From the NCBI GenBank assembly GCA_031263965.1, contig JAISES010000249.1:1-15236 (forward strand): a DNA stretch of 15,236 bases. Direction: 5' to 3'. Shown piece after piece: positions 6,210-13,860 of the stretch (position 1 is the first letter of the stretch; each line of letters begins with the position of its first letter). The position numbers and the translations under genes are program-made. The notes under the pieces are model-generated. The model did no database searches. It saw only the letters and a list, made by a program, of their open reading frames with translations, and had not been told where the DNA came from. The stretch is from Prevotella sp. Lineage in GTDB: Bacteria > Bacteroidota > Bacteroidia > Bacteroidales > Dysgonomonadaceae.

Positions 6210-7289
6210 ATGCCTACTAACGGTACAATAAACTATGCCGGCAACTCCTATTCAGGAGAAGTGCTAACCGACCTGCTGGTCTACACAGCGCATGGAAACG
6301 ACACTTATCAGGAAGGTTTGATCCACATCAAACCGGGTATCCAGAAGAAATTCGTCCTTCCTCATGTGAAGCTCGGCAAGATTATCCAGGATAACAAGCC
6401 GACGCCTACTGCCGCCGAAGGAGCGAAAGGCGCTGACGGACACAACGAATACACTCACTCGGAACGCTATCTGGAACCGCAGGACTTTATGGTCTACCTG
6501 GAATTCAACCCAAGAGACTTTGAAGAATACTGGAAACCTTTTCAGCCGGAAGGCGAGCTGATCTTCCGCGAACTTGACCCGAAAGTGCAAGCTACTATGC
6601 TTCACCTGTTGGTTGACCGTAAAGACCAATACATAGGTGATTGTGTCTGGGCCTCTAAAAAAGGCGGAACTGACGCTACCATTTCTTCCAACAGTGCAAC
6701 CAATACGGTATTGGGTGGACCTTCTGAAGCCGGACCAATGAAATACTTCGATGGTTTCATGGCTCGCGTAATCGAGAACCTGAATACAACCGACGCTAAC
6801 GAGAAAGCGTCCGGACAGGTTATTTTAGCCGGAAATGCGGCGATGACTACCGGACAGCAAGTCGAATCGGCGTTGTACTCGATGTTTATGAAATGTCCGA
6901 AAAACCTCCGTAAGAGCAATAAGCTTGTTTACGTGATGGGATGGGACCTGTGGGACCTGTACGACCAGTATCTGTCCGGCAAGGATGTGAAATACACAGA
7001 AAATGCGGATGTGAACAAATACCGCTTCAAAGGTAAACGGATCGTGGTGATCAACGGTATTACCGAACAGACGATCGCTCTCGGCAAGTTCACTACCGGC
7101 ATGGATTCATGCCTGTGGATGGGCGTTGACTACGCGACAGACCAGGAATCTGTGAAGGTGGAACGCTTACAGGCGAACTCTGAACTGTATTTCTTCCAGA
7201 TGAGAATGAAGGTTGACGTCAACATTGTTCTCCCATCGGAAATTGTGGTTTGGACGACTTACAAATACACTGCCCCAACAGGCGGTTAA
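6210..7289 (+). CDS. Major capsid protein
   Basis: The 359-aa product is the shell protein of the head, predicted to have the HK97 fold. It follows the protease/scaffold gene by 17 bp, has the usual length and balanced composition, and ends in strands with repeated hydrophobic and aromatic residues (ELYFFQMRMKVDVNIVLPSE near 327-346), typical of the P-domain end of capsid proteins. The start MPTNGTINYAG and the WDLWDLYDQYLSG segment near 245-257 fit Bacteroidota Mu-like capsid proteins I recall. There is no scaffold extension at the N-terminus, consistent with a separate scaffold upstream. A strong terminator follows. A high-copy product is expected. The precise family cannot be fixed by eye. 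Confidence 0.8.
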   Translation: MPTNGTINYAGNSYSGEVLTDLLVYTAHGNDTYQEGLIHIKPGIQKKFVLPHVKLGKIIQDNKPTPTAAEGAKGADGHNEYTHSERYLEPQDFMVYLEFNPRDFEEYWKPFQPEGELIFRELDPKVQATMLHLLVDRKDQYIGDCVWASKKGGTDATISSNSATNTVLGGPSEAGPMKYFDGFMARVIENLNTTDANEKASGQVILAGNAAMTTGQQVESALYSMFMKCPKNLRKSNKLVYVMGWDLWDLYDQYLSGKDVKYTENADVNKYRFKGKRIVVINGITEQTIALGKFTTGMDSCLWMGVDYATDQESVKVERLQANSELYFFQMRMKVDVNIVLPSEIVVWTTYKYTAPTGG

Positions 7290-7295
7290 TAAACC

Positions 7296-7330
7296 GGGGG
7301 GTGGAGGTAAAAGATTCTACCCCCCATTTT
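7296..7330 (+). terminator. Intrinsic terminator after the capsid gene
   Basis: GGGGGGT (7296-7302) pairs with ACCCCCC (7319-7325) across a 16-nt loop, followed by ATTTTAATTT. It lies entirely between the capsid stop and the next start. Confidence 0.75.
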
Positions 7331-7343
7331 AATTTAAGACGTT

Positions 7344-7727
7344 ATGGCAAAAAAGAAAGCTCCAGTTGAAGAAATACTGGATGCTGCGCCCATAGATGAA
7401 ACAGGGGCGGGGCAAATTCAAGAGGATACAGAATTGAAAGGAGGGACAGGGGAAGACGGCGTTCAACCGGATATTATCCCCGACCAACCCGATATCGCCT
7501 CTCAGGCGCCGGACAATACAGGTTCCTTGCAAGACTGGGACGAAAGCTCTCCCCAAAAAGAAGTCGTGGAAAACGAGCTTCCGGAGATGGCAAAGAAAAT
7601 ATTGCAGCAATACTCAAATGAAAAGGAATTGTACATCGACGGGCAAGGCGGCGTTTTCGCAAAAGGAACCCACCCTGCTTTGATCGAGCATGCTATCCTT
7701 TATAAGAATCCTTATTATAAAAAGTAA
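7344..7727 (+). CDS. Small acidic protein between capsid and sheath
   Basis: The 127-aa product begins with a lysine cluster (AKKKA), then about 75 residues rich in D, E, P, G and Q that look disordered, and ends in a compact domain with ELYIDGQGGVFAKGTHPALIEHAILYKNPYY. Similar short C-terminal domains occur in small proteins next to the capsid gene in Bacteroidota phages, but I know no function. By position it could be a head decoration or connector protein, or a capsid-associated factor. It follows the capsid terminator by 13 bp and precedes the sheath gene by 18 bp, so its transcription needs readthrough or a promoter I could not identify. Confidence 0.65.
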   Translation: MAKKKAPVEEILDAAPIDETGAGQIQEDTELKGGTGEDGVQPDIIPDQPDIASQAPDNTGSLQDWDESSPQKEVVENELPEMAKKILQQYSNEKELYIDGQGGVFAKGTHPALIEHAILYKNPYYKK

Positions 7728-7745
7728 TTTGAACAACTAAAAACA

Positions 7746-9071
7746 ATGGCATTAGGTAATGTTATTATGACCGATACCGATGGAAATATCGGAACAGGCG
7801 TATCCGCTTCTGTCGAAAAAGTGTGTGGTTTGCTGTTTGATGTTTCGGCACAGGCGGACTTCTGGACCAAAGGGGCCGGACTGGCATTAGCCGACACATT
7901 GAAAGACAATGTGATTGAACTGAACAGCCTCGACGATGCGGAAAAGATCGGGATTACAGCATACACGGGCGAACTTGATAATGATCTGGTCAGCAAGGAT
8001 CTGCTTTTCGGAATACCTTATTATCACATCAAACACCATTTCACCCTTTCAGGGGGAACCGGCCGTTTGTTTATAATGTTTGCTGACTGCTCCCAGAATT
8101 GGAATGCGGTCATCGATATGCAGAAAGCGTCTCACGGGATTATCAGCCAATTCGGAGTATGGACGGAAAAAAACTTGTGGAAACAAACCGACCCGACAGC
8201 GCCTGTTTACAGTATTCAGATAGTCGGAGACCTGGAGTCTGTCGGAGAATCTTTAGCAAACACATACAACGCTCCCGCAAGCATATTGCTTAGCGCGAAT
8301 TCCGCGAAAGTAGGCACGACCGCCGGAGATGAACCGACAGTTGCCTGGAGTATGATCCCGACATGTGTTATTGATTCGAGATACGTGACCGTATTGCTTG
8401 GACAGGGGCTTGACGCGGATGTGTCGGCAATGCAGGCATCACTGGCTTCATGTACTCCGGTCGGATGTGTCGGCGCGGCGTTGGGTTGCCTGACGCAGGC
8501 GAGTGTGGCCGAATCGATAGGATGGGTGCGGAATTTTGACCTGATCAACTATTTCCCGGATATTGAATTCGGATTTGGAGACGCCGCCCTCTCTGAAAAA
8601 AAACTCGTCAATACGACTAAATACTCTTCCCTGTCGGCGTCGCAACTGGACGATCTGGACGGACTTGGGTATGTTTTCCTGATCAAATACAGCGGATTGG
8701 AAGGACATGTTTATTTCTCAGGGGATAAAACATGTTCCAATGGGGATTACCGGACAATTTCGAGGAACCGGACAATCAATAAATCCCGCAGGGCAGTCCG
8801 TACAGCCTTGCTTCCTTATGTAAACTCCCCTATCAAGGTTGATCCTTCAACCGGATACCTGTCCAGCGCTCAAAGCACGATCTTTTCAAATATTGTAACT
8901 GATATTCTGCAAGCTATGGCCGACGCAGAAGAAATTAGCGGGTTCAGCGTGAAGATACCGGCTAATCAAAATGTATTAAAGAACGACACATTGCTCATCC
9001 AGTACAGCTTAATTCCAATTGGAACATCCAAAACGATTAAGGTGACTGAGGGGCTTTCAATCAAAAAGTAA
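7746..9071 (+). CDS. Contractile tail sheath protein, DUF2586 family
   Basis: The 441-aa product forms the outer contractile sheath around the tail tube. It matches the DUF2586 sheath family seen in Bacteroidota phages: an N-terminal domain starting MALGNVIMTDTDGNIG, a central region with a TSS-like variable insertion, and the conserved C-terminal part NRTINKSRRAVRTALLPYVN near residues 340-360, then KVDPSTGYLSSAQ, and a final strand pattern LIQYSLIPIGTSKTIKVTEG that provides the handshake between sheath subunits. This gene makes the phage a myovirus. It is followed after 3 bases by the tube gene, the standard sheath-tube order in Mu, P2 and T4-type tails. Confidence 0.88.
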   Translation: MALGNVIMTDTDGNIGTGVSASVEKVCGLLFDVSAQADFWTKGAGLALADTLKDNVIELNSLDDAEKIGITAYTGELDNDLVSKDLLFGIPYYHIKHHFTLSGGTGRLFIMFADCSQNWNAVIDMQKASHGIISQFGVWTEKNLWKQTDPTAPVYSIQIVGDLESVGESLANTYNAPASILLSANSAKVGTTAGDEPTVAWSMIPTCVIDSRYVTVLLGQGLDADVSAMQASLASCTPVGCVGAALGCLTQASVAESIGWVRNFDLINYFPDIEFGFGDAALSEKKLVNTTKYSSLSASQLDDLDGLGYVFLIKYSGLEGHVYFSGDKTCSNGDYRTISRNRTINKSRRAVRTALLPYVNSPIKVDPSTGYLSSAQSTIFSNIVTDILQAMADAEEISGFSVKIPANQNVLKNDTLLIQYSLIPIGTSKTIKVTEGLSIKK

Positions 9072-9074
9072 ATA

Positions 9075-9539
9075 ATGCCGACTATAATTAATAATGTAGC
9101 GTATTCATGGTCCATGGTTGAGCTCTCCGCTCCCGCTCTGACGGGTTCAAGCAGTGCAAACCCGATCATCCTGCAAGGCGTGTCCGGGATCAAATGGAAT
9201 ATCAAACACAAAGTTGAGACAAATTATGGTCTTGGGGGCGAACCTGCCAACCGCGGTTTTGGAAATACCGAATACACCGCTTCGATAACAATGGACTATA
9301 ACACCCAGGTCCAGTTAAGGGCATTGAGGGGTTCGTTGATGGCTTTGGGTGAATTCGACCTGGTGATCTCTTTTGCCAACGCTCTCGGCTCTACCGACTG
9401 GATAACCGAAAACGTAACATTGAAAGGTTGCCTTTTCAACGAAGACGGAATGGAAGCCAAGCAGGATGACACGAACATCACCCAGGATTTTGACCTTAAT
9501 CCGTTTAAGATTGTACTGGATACAACGCCGCAAACGTAA
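9075..9539 (+). CDS. Tail tube protein
   Basis: The 154-aa product is the expected inner tube subunit. It starts 3 bases after the sheath stop (TAAATAATG), has the right size, and shows an alternating strand composition: YSWSMVEL, ANPIILQGVSGIKWNI, NTEYTASITMDYNTQVQLR, and a final FDLNPFKIVLD. The GVSGIKWNIKHKVETNYGLGG segment near residues 35-55, with a short loop of 'G' residues followed by 'EYTASITM', fits the hub-like tube fold, where one loop lines the lumen and the next strand pair forms the barrel. I place it by synteny and pattern, not by a unique motif. It is followed by an intrinsic terminator. Confidence 0.8.
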   Translation: MPTIINNVAYSWSMVELSAPALTGSSSANPIILQGVSGIKWNIKHKVETNYGLGGEPANRGFGNTEYTASITMDYNTQVQLRALRGSLMALGEFDLVISFANALGSTDWITENVTLKGCLFNEDGMEAKQDDTNITQDFDLNPFKIVLDTTPQT

Positions 9540-9564
9540 TCTGTTCTATGGATAATTTATACGG

Positions 9565-9588
9565 GGAGGCGTGAAAATGCCTCCTTTT
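9565..9588 (+). terminator. Intrinsic terminator after the tail tube gene
   Basis: GGAGGC (9565-9570), loop GTGAAAAT, GCCTCC (9579-9584), then TTTT. The stem lies 25 bases after the tube stop. Confidence 0.75.
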
Positions 9589-9661
9589 CAAACTATTGAG
9601 CCTGCGGTTTACTATTCATAATTGAAAATCATTTTAATCAAAATTTTATTATTTACAGATT

Positions 9662-10057
9662 ATGGAAGAAAATATTCAATTCGAAGGCTTACAGCCTGAA
9701 ATTACGGCTGACCTGGAAAAGCAGATCAAAGCAAAAGTCAAGTCCTTAAAAGACAACGACCCTAAATTAAAACATATTTTCCCATTCGTTGTCTTTGGCA
9801 ACGATGGCGATAGTAAAGAACAGTATGTCGGCTATTTCCGGCAACCGACCTTCAATGTGTTCAGCAAGTACCTGGCCGCCTCCCAGTCAAACAACGCCGT
9901 AGCCATGCGCACCCTTGCAAAAGACTGTTTCCTGGCGGGGGACGACGAGCTGATCAATGACGACTCCTTATTCCTTTTCGGACTGATGGGACAGTTATCT
10001 AAAATGATAGAGATGCGTCAGGGCTTACTCGTAAATTTATCCAAGCCTGGGAAGTAA
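9662..10057 (+). CDS. Tail assembly chaperone, short (unshifted) form
   Basis: The 131-aa product lies between tube and tape measure genes, where almost all long-tailed phages encode tail assembly chaperones (lambda gpG/gpGT, P2 E/E', Mu 41/42). It is a mixed helical protein with the C-terminal run LFLFGLMGQLSKMIEMRQGLLVNLSKPGK. The frame stops at TAA 10055-10057, but the -1 frame stays open from 10003 to 10230 and encodes protein-like sequence. The gene begins at an ATG with an A/T-rich leader after the 122-bp gap that holds the tube terminator. These proteins coat the tape measure protein until the tube polymerises. Function is assigned from position and the frameshift design. Confidence 0.8.
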   Translation: MEENIQFEGLQPEITADLEKQIKAKVKSLKDNDPKLKHIFPFVVFGNDGDSKEQYVGYFRQPTFNVFSKYLAASQSNNAVAMRTLAKDCFLAGDDELINDDSLFLFGLMGQLSKMIEMRQGLLVNLSKPGK

Positions 10058-10230
10058 AGGACGACCAGTATTTCCGGCAAAAGTTAATCTTTATCCGGCA
10101 TTATTTCCCAGGAGTCAATATTGAAGGGTTAAGCGATGAAGGATTTGCAATATTAGCAAATGACGCGGAGTGGATGCACGCGCAACAGATTCGTTCACAA
10201 CAGGTAAAAACACTTGGGCTTCTTTCATAA
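9662..10230 (+). CDS. Tail assembly chaperone, long -1 frameshift product
   Basis: Ribosomes that slip back one base on the heptamer A AAT TTA (10033-10039) continue from ATC at 10039 and translate 63 further codons to TAA 10228-10230, giving a 189-aa fusion (join 9662..10039, 10039..10230). The added part begins IQAWEVKDDQYFRQKLIFIR and ends QQVKTLGLLS. It has no start codon near its beginning, so it can be made only by frameshifting. In lambda and P2 the long form binds both the short form and the tape measure protein, and the ratio is set by frameshift efficiency (known). A stem 6 bases downstream of the heptamer supports use here. The three parts of the signal are directly visible; the expression is inferred. 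Confidence 0.85.
10033..10112 (+). promoter_or_regulatory. -1 programmed ribosomal frameshift signal
   Basis: The slippery heptamer AAATTTA (10033-10039) is in the correct phase for X XXY YYZ. After a 6-nt spacer, 10046-10057 can pair with 10101-10112 as a 12-bp stem with a single G-U pair (10054-10104) around a 43-nt loop. The zero-frame TAA (10055-10057) sits inside the 5' arm. Confidence 0.85.
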
Positions 10231-10244
10231 ATATCTGCTTGACC

Positions 10245-10283
10245 GCCCCATTTCCATATTTTGTGGCAATGGGGCTTCTTTTT
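10245..10283 (+). terminator. Intrinsic terminator before the tape measure gene
   Basis: GCCCCATT (10245-10252) pairs with AATGGGGC (10268-10275); inside the loop TCCA and TGG can extend the stem. TTCTTTTT follows. It lies 15 bases after the end of the frameshifted chaperone, so it supports that end point as the real gene end. Confidence 0.8.
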
Positions 10284-10288
10284 AACCG

Positions 10289-10303
10289 TATCCGGACCGG
10301 ATA
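10289..10303. promoter_or_regulatory. Perfect 7-1-7 palindrome, possible operator before the tape measure gene
   Basis: TATCCGG, A, CCGGATA is a perfect dyad directly after the terminator and three bases before the third CTATTCTT copy. It could bind a dimeric regulator or form part of a promoter. No regulator is seen in the window. Confidence 0.35.
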
Positions 10304-10305
10304 GA

Positions 10306-10313
10306 CTATTCTT
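10306..10313 (+). promoter_or_regulatory. CTATTCTT motif before the tape measure gene
   Basis: This is the third copy of the motif found before the portal and protease genes, here 21 bases before the ATG. The hairpin seen at the other two sites is not clearly present. It lies just after a terminator, where a new transcript would have to start, which favours a promoter role. Confidence 0.4.
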
Positions 10314-10334
10314 TAAAAATACAGTTTGTTTACA

Positions 10335-13300
10335 ATGGCGGAAAATTATGTAGTTAATTACGATATAAACGTAAGGGCGCAACAGGCCCTGGATAGCATC
10401 CGGAAATTTCAGGAGGCTACTGCCGTATTAGACCAGTGCGGACGGAAATTTACAGCTTTCCAAAAGAAAATGGAATCTGTTAACGCTAAATTCAACCAGA
10501 TGGCTAAGAAAGCCCCTGTGTTCGATATAGCGACCGCTAAGGCAAATAAAAAGCTGGATTCGGTCATCGCTAAAATGGAGCGGATCCACAGTTTAGCGAA
10601 AAAGACGGCAACTTTAAATATCGGTAACGCTGTACCCGGCAAAACAACCAGACAGCCAGGCGGAGGGAAAGCAACAACAGGTGGCGGAGGAGGCAGGCGG
10701 ACCGGTCCGGTGTCAACGCAAAGGCAATCTGCACAAAGAGTTATTCCCAGGAATATCAGCTATCGAAACCTTGGACCTACTATGCTGGATTCAGGGGGAA
10801 TCGGGGCTTTTAACATGGTTAAGGGAATGGGTATTGCTTATGGTATTGCCGGTATCGGATCGTTGATGGGCAATGTCGTGAGGGATGCCACTGAGTATGA
10901 CAACCTAATGCAGACCGCTAAGAATATTTTGCATACTCATGATAAGCGTCCTGGGTTTGACCGTCGGTTCCAGGAAATGGCTCAAACGGTGCGGAATGTC
11001 GGGATTGAAACAAAGTTTACGGCTCCACAGGTTGCAGATGCAGCCAAGTTCCTTGCTATGGCTGGCTTTAATCTGGAAGGGATAAACAAATCAATAAGGC
11101 CTATATCAGACATTGCATTGGTTGGAGACACTGATTTGGGGACAACAGCCGATGTTGTGACCAATATCATGACAGGTTACGGAATCGTGCCGGATAAAAT
11201 CCGTAACGCTGCTGATGTTATGACCATGACTTTTACTAAAACCAATACAAGATTACTGGAGATAGCGGAAGCTTATAAATATTCGGCCAGCTTGTTGTCC
11301 GCCGGAGGGGTGCCTTTCGAAGAGGCGACTGCTGCTATCGGTATTTTAGGGGATGCCGGGATCAAGGGCTCCCAGGCCGGTACATCGATGCGTACCATAA
11401 CAGCCAACCTTGTAAACCCAACTAAAAAACAACAAAAACAATGGGATAAATTCGGCATCCGGCGATTAGATGAAAACGGACGTCTTCGTCCGTTAACGGA
11501 TATATTCGGAGAACTCAACAAAGCCAACCCGAAAATTACCGATTTTTACCAGATGTTCCATAAAACTGCTGCGCAAGGAGCTGTGTCGTTAACAAACAAT
11601 GTTGATAAATGGAATGAAATAGTATATAAGAACTTCTTATCGGATGGGCTTGCAGCTAAATTAGCCGAAGAAAAGAAAAATACGATACAGGGCCTTTGGT
11701 ACCAACTAACCTCGATGTTCACAGAGGATGGGATGCAAGCATTTGAAGAGCTCCAACAGCCGATTAAGGATATGTTGAACCAGACGATTGGCTGGTTAAA
11801 AACCCCGGAGGCAGTGCAGACTATAAAGCAACTGTCAAAAGACTTTTTTGAGCTAATAAAAATGCTTAAAGGCGTTGCACTTTGGTTTGCAGAAGTATAT
11901 AATAAAGTGAGTTGGTTTATAAAGCCCTGGCTTCAGTTTCAAGTAATTATGTGGCCGGTACTTTCGTTTTTCAGGGCTTTTAAAGCTTTGGGTAATTTCG
12001 GAATGTATATTTTTAGCTTGGGGGCCGGGGTAACAAGACTTGCCGGTTCATTTGTGGGGCTATTGAGTGTTACAAAAGCAATAATGAAAGCTGGTGTGTT
12101 CAATACGCTTAGGAATATTTTTACAACTAGTTGGGGTGGTGTTACGGGAACGTTTTCGGCAGCACGTGCAAGCACCACAGCGGCGGTTGCTCAAATTGCC
12201 GGAGTAGCTGCACCTGTTACTGCTGCAAATGCAGGAACCGCTGCTTCTAGTACAATCACCGCCGCAACAACTGGGGGAAAATTCCTTTCTGTTTTACCTT
12301 GGCTTGGAGTTGCTGCCGCTATTGGAACTGTGGCGTATGGAATATATAGCGCACATAGCTATTTCCAAGATTTAAGCAAATCTTATGACTCATGGTATGA
12401 AAAAGTTTATGCAACAAAGGGATATTTATCAGAAGGATTATCTCCTACAGAACGTTACTTAAAACTTGTCCATGATAAGCAATTAAGCGCTAATGAGAAA
12501 GTGGAAGAATATATCAGATTGAGGCGTATCCAAATAGGTCTGGAAAGTGAAGCTGTTTCAAATTTGGAAGGCAAAACGGTTTATGATGTCCATAAAGATA
12601 TGATAGACAAACTAAAAGATTCTCCTTGGTACTCCTTTCTTATCGGATCAGGAGATATAGCTTCAGCTTGGGATAATGGGAAAACCGCATTAAACTTTCT
12701 TCCTCAAAATATTGGCAAGCAATATGGTTATGAAGATTTTGTTGATTTGGATGGACAATACCATGCCTATATAACAAAAAATGGCACTACCTATAAAGCT
12801 GATAAATTTACCAGAGATATGTTTGCCGCCACAATTGGATATGATTCCCATCAAGCTAAAGAAATTATTGAAGAATTTAATTATGCTTTCAAGCAGGCAC
12901 CATTGGAAAAGTGGAATGCTGTTCGAGAGCGTTTGGCTGTAAGGTTGGCTGAATATAAAGCTAAAATTAATCCGAATTATGCGAGTTTATCTTTAGATAA
13001 AACAGGTGAATTAAATGCTTCTGAAATTCTTTCAATACCATTGGCTTATGAATCATTTGCAAATAGAGTGCTTAGTGCTTTTGACTTTAATGGAGAAGAT
13101 GAAAATGCAACAGCATTAACATCATTGCAGAACTTACTGAAAAACCCAGGCGAGTGGAGCTATGAAGATCAGATTAAAGCACTTACCAATAATGGTGTGG
13201 GCGCATTCAAGAACCTTGATGAAAAACTTGTTTCAAATTTCACAGAATGGACACGGGTGAATGGATTTGATCCAGAGACAGGAAAATTCGTTCAATATAG

Positions 13301-13841
13301 CAGTAAAACAGCCGATTACTGGGCGGTACAAGCACATCAGGTAATAACAGGTGATATTATAAATTTTTTAAGCGCTTTCAATAAAGAATTTAGAGAAAAA
13401 TTCACTCTCTTATCCACTCCATTTTTCCAAGAAGCTTATGCTCAGTCTGGTCAAATCGCAAGCAAAGAACCCCAAGTTGAACAAAAGCAATATATAAATG
13501 GGATTTTAAGTGAATATAAATTGAGCGGTCCTACCGGCAAATATGAATGGGTACCACTTTCCGGTCAACCCGATTTAACAAACGGAAATAATGGAGGAAT
13601 AAAACCTCCCCCCGGAGCTGGTAGCGGCGGTAGTGGCGACCAGTCCGGTTATAAATCACATTACAATTCAAGTTCGGCGGCCCCTAAACAAATCATTGTC
13701 AAAATAGACAGCTTAATGAATGTTAACTCAATAGATTTGACGAACCCTGACAATACCGCTGTAATTGAAAATATTAAAGGCCAGCTTACGCAGGTTTTAA
13801 TTGATGTCGTACATGATTTTGATAATAGTTTTCATGGATAA
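10335..13841 (+). CDS. Tail tape measure protein, TP901-type
   Basis: The 1168-aa product sets tail length and is ejected with the DNA. The frame is open from a TTG at 10326, but ATG 10335 (MAENYVVNYDI) is chosen. Residues 1-90 are helical; 105-140 are glycine- and basic-rich. A hydrophobic helix lies near 160-180. The TP901 tape-measure core spans about 181-400 (FDRRFQEMAQTVRNVG, SASLLSAGGVPFEEAT, KGSQAGTSMRTI). Further hydrophobic segments lie near 531-580 and 653-677. After a glycine/proline linker (about 1090-1108) comes a short C-terminal domain, QIIVKIDSLMNVNSIDL. The stretch 11590-13600 is more A/T-rich than its neighbours, which suggests mosaic exchange. The tail would be roughly 170 nm by the usual 1.5 angstrom per residue rule. 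Confidence 0.92.
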   Translation: MAENYVVNYDINVRAQQALDSIRKFQEATAVLDQCGRKFTAFQKKMESVNAKFNQMAKKAPVFDIATAKANKKLDSVIAKMERIHSLAKKTATLNIGNAVPGKTTRQPGGGKATTGGGGGRRTGPVSTQRQSAQRVIPRNISYRNLGPTMLDSGGIGAFNMVKGMGIAYGIAGIGSLMGNVVRDATEYDNLMQTAKNILHTHDKRPGFDRRFQEMAQTVRNVGIETKFTAPQVADAAKFLAMAGFNLEGINKSIRPISDIALVGDTDLGTTADVVTNIMTGYGIVPDKIRNAADVMTMTFTKTNTRLLEIAEAYKYSASLLSAGGVPFEEATAAIGILGDAGIKGSQAGTSMRTITANLVNPTKKQQKQWDKFGIRRLDENGRLRPLTDIFGELNKANPKITDFYQMFHKTAAQGAVSLTNNVDKWNEIVYKNFLSDGLAAKLAEEKKNTIQGLWYQLTSMFTEDGMQAFEELQQPIKDMLNQTIGWLKTPEAVQTIKQLSKDFFELIKMLKGVALWFAEVYNKVSWFIKPWLQFQVIMWPVLSFFRAFKALGNFGMYIFSLGAGVTRLAGSFVGLLSVTKAIMKAGVFNTLRNIFTTSWGGVTGTFSAARASTTAAVAQIAGVAAPVTAANAGTAASSTITAATTGGKFLSVLPWLGVAAAIGTVAYGIYSAHSYFQDLSKSYDSWYEKVYATKGYLSEGLSPTERYLKLVHDKQLSANEKVEEYIRLRRIQIGLESEAVSNLEGKTVYDVHKDMIDKLKDSPWYSFLIGSGDIASAWDNGKTALNFLPQNIGKQYGYEDFVDLDGQYHAYITKNGTTYKADKFTRDMFAATIGYDSHQAKEIIEEFNYAFKQAPLEKWNAVRERLAVRLAEYKAKINPNYASLSLDKTGELNASEILSIPLAYESFANRVLSAFDFNGEDENATALTSLQNLLKNPGEWSYEDQIKALTNNGVGAFKNLDEKLVSNFTEWTRVNGFDPETGKFVQYSSKTADYWAVQAHQVITGDIINFLSAFNKEFREKFTLLSTPFFQEAYAQSGQIASKEPQVEQKQYINGILSEYKLSGPTGKYEWVPLSGQPDLTNGNNGGIKPPPGAGSGGSGDQSGYKSHYNSSSAAPKQIIVKIDSLMNVNSIDLTNPDNTAVIENIKGQLTQVLIDVVHDFDNSFHG

Positions 13842-13860
13842 TTAAACAATAGATATAAAG

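Noticed and set aside
10326-10334. TTG start for the tape measure gene
   Set aside because: An ATG three codons later has a normal A/T-rich leader and starts a typical N-terminus.
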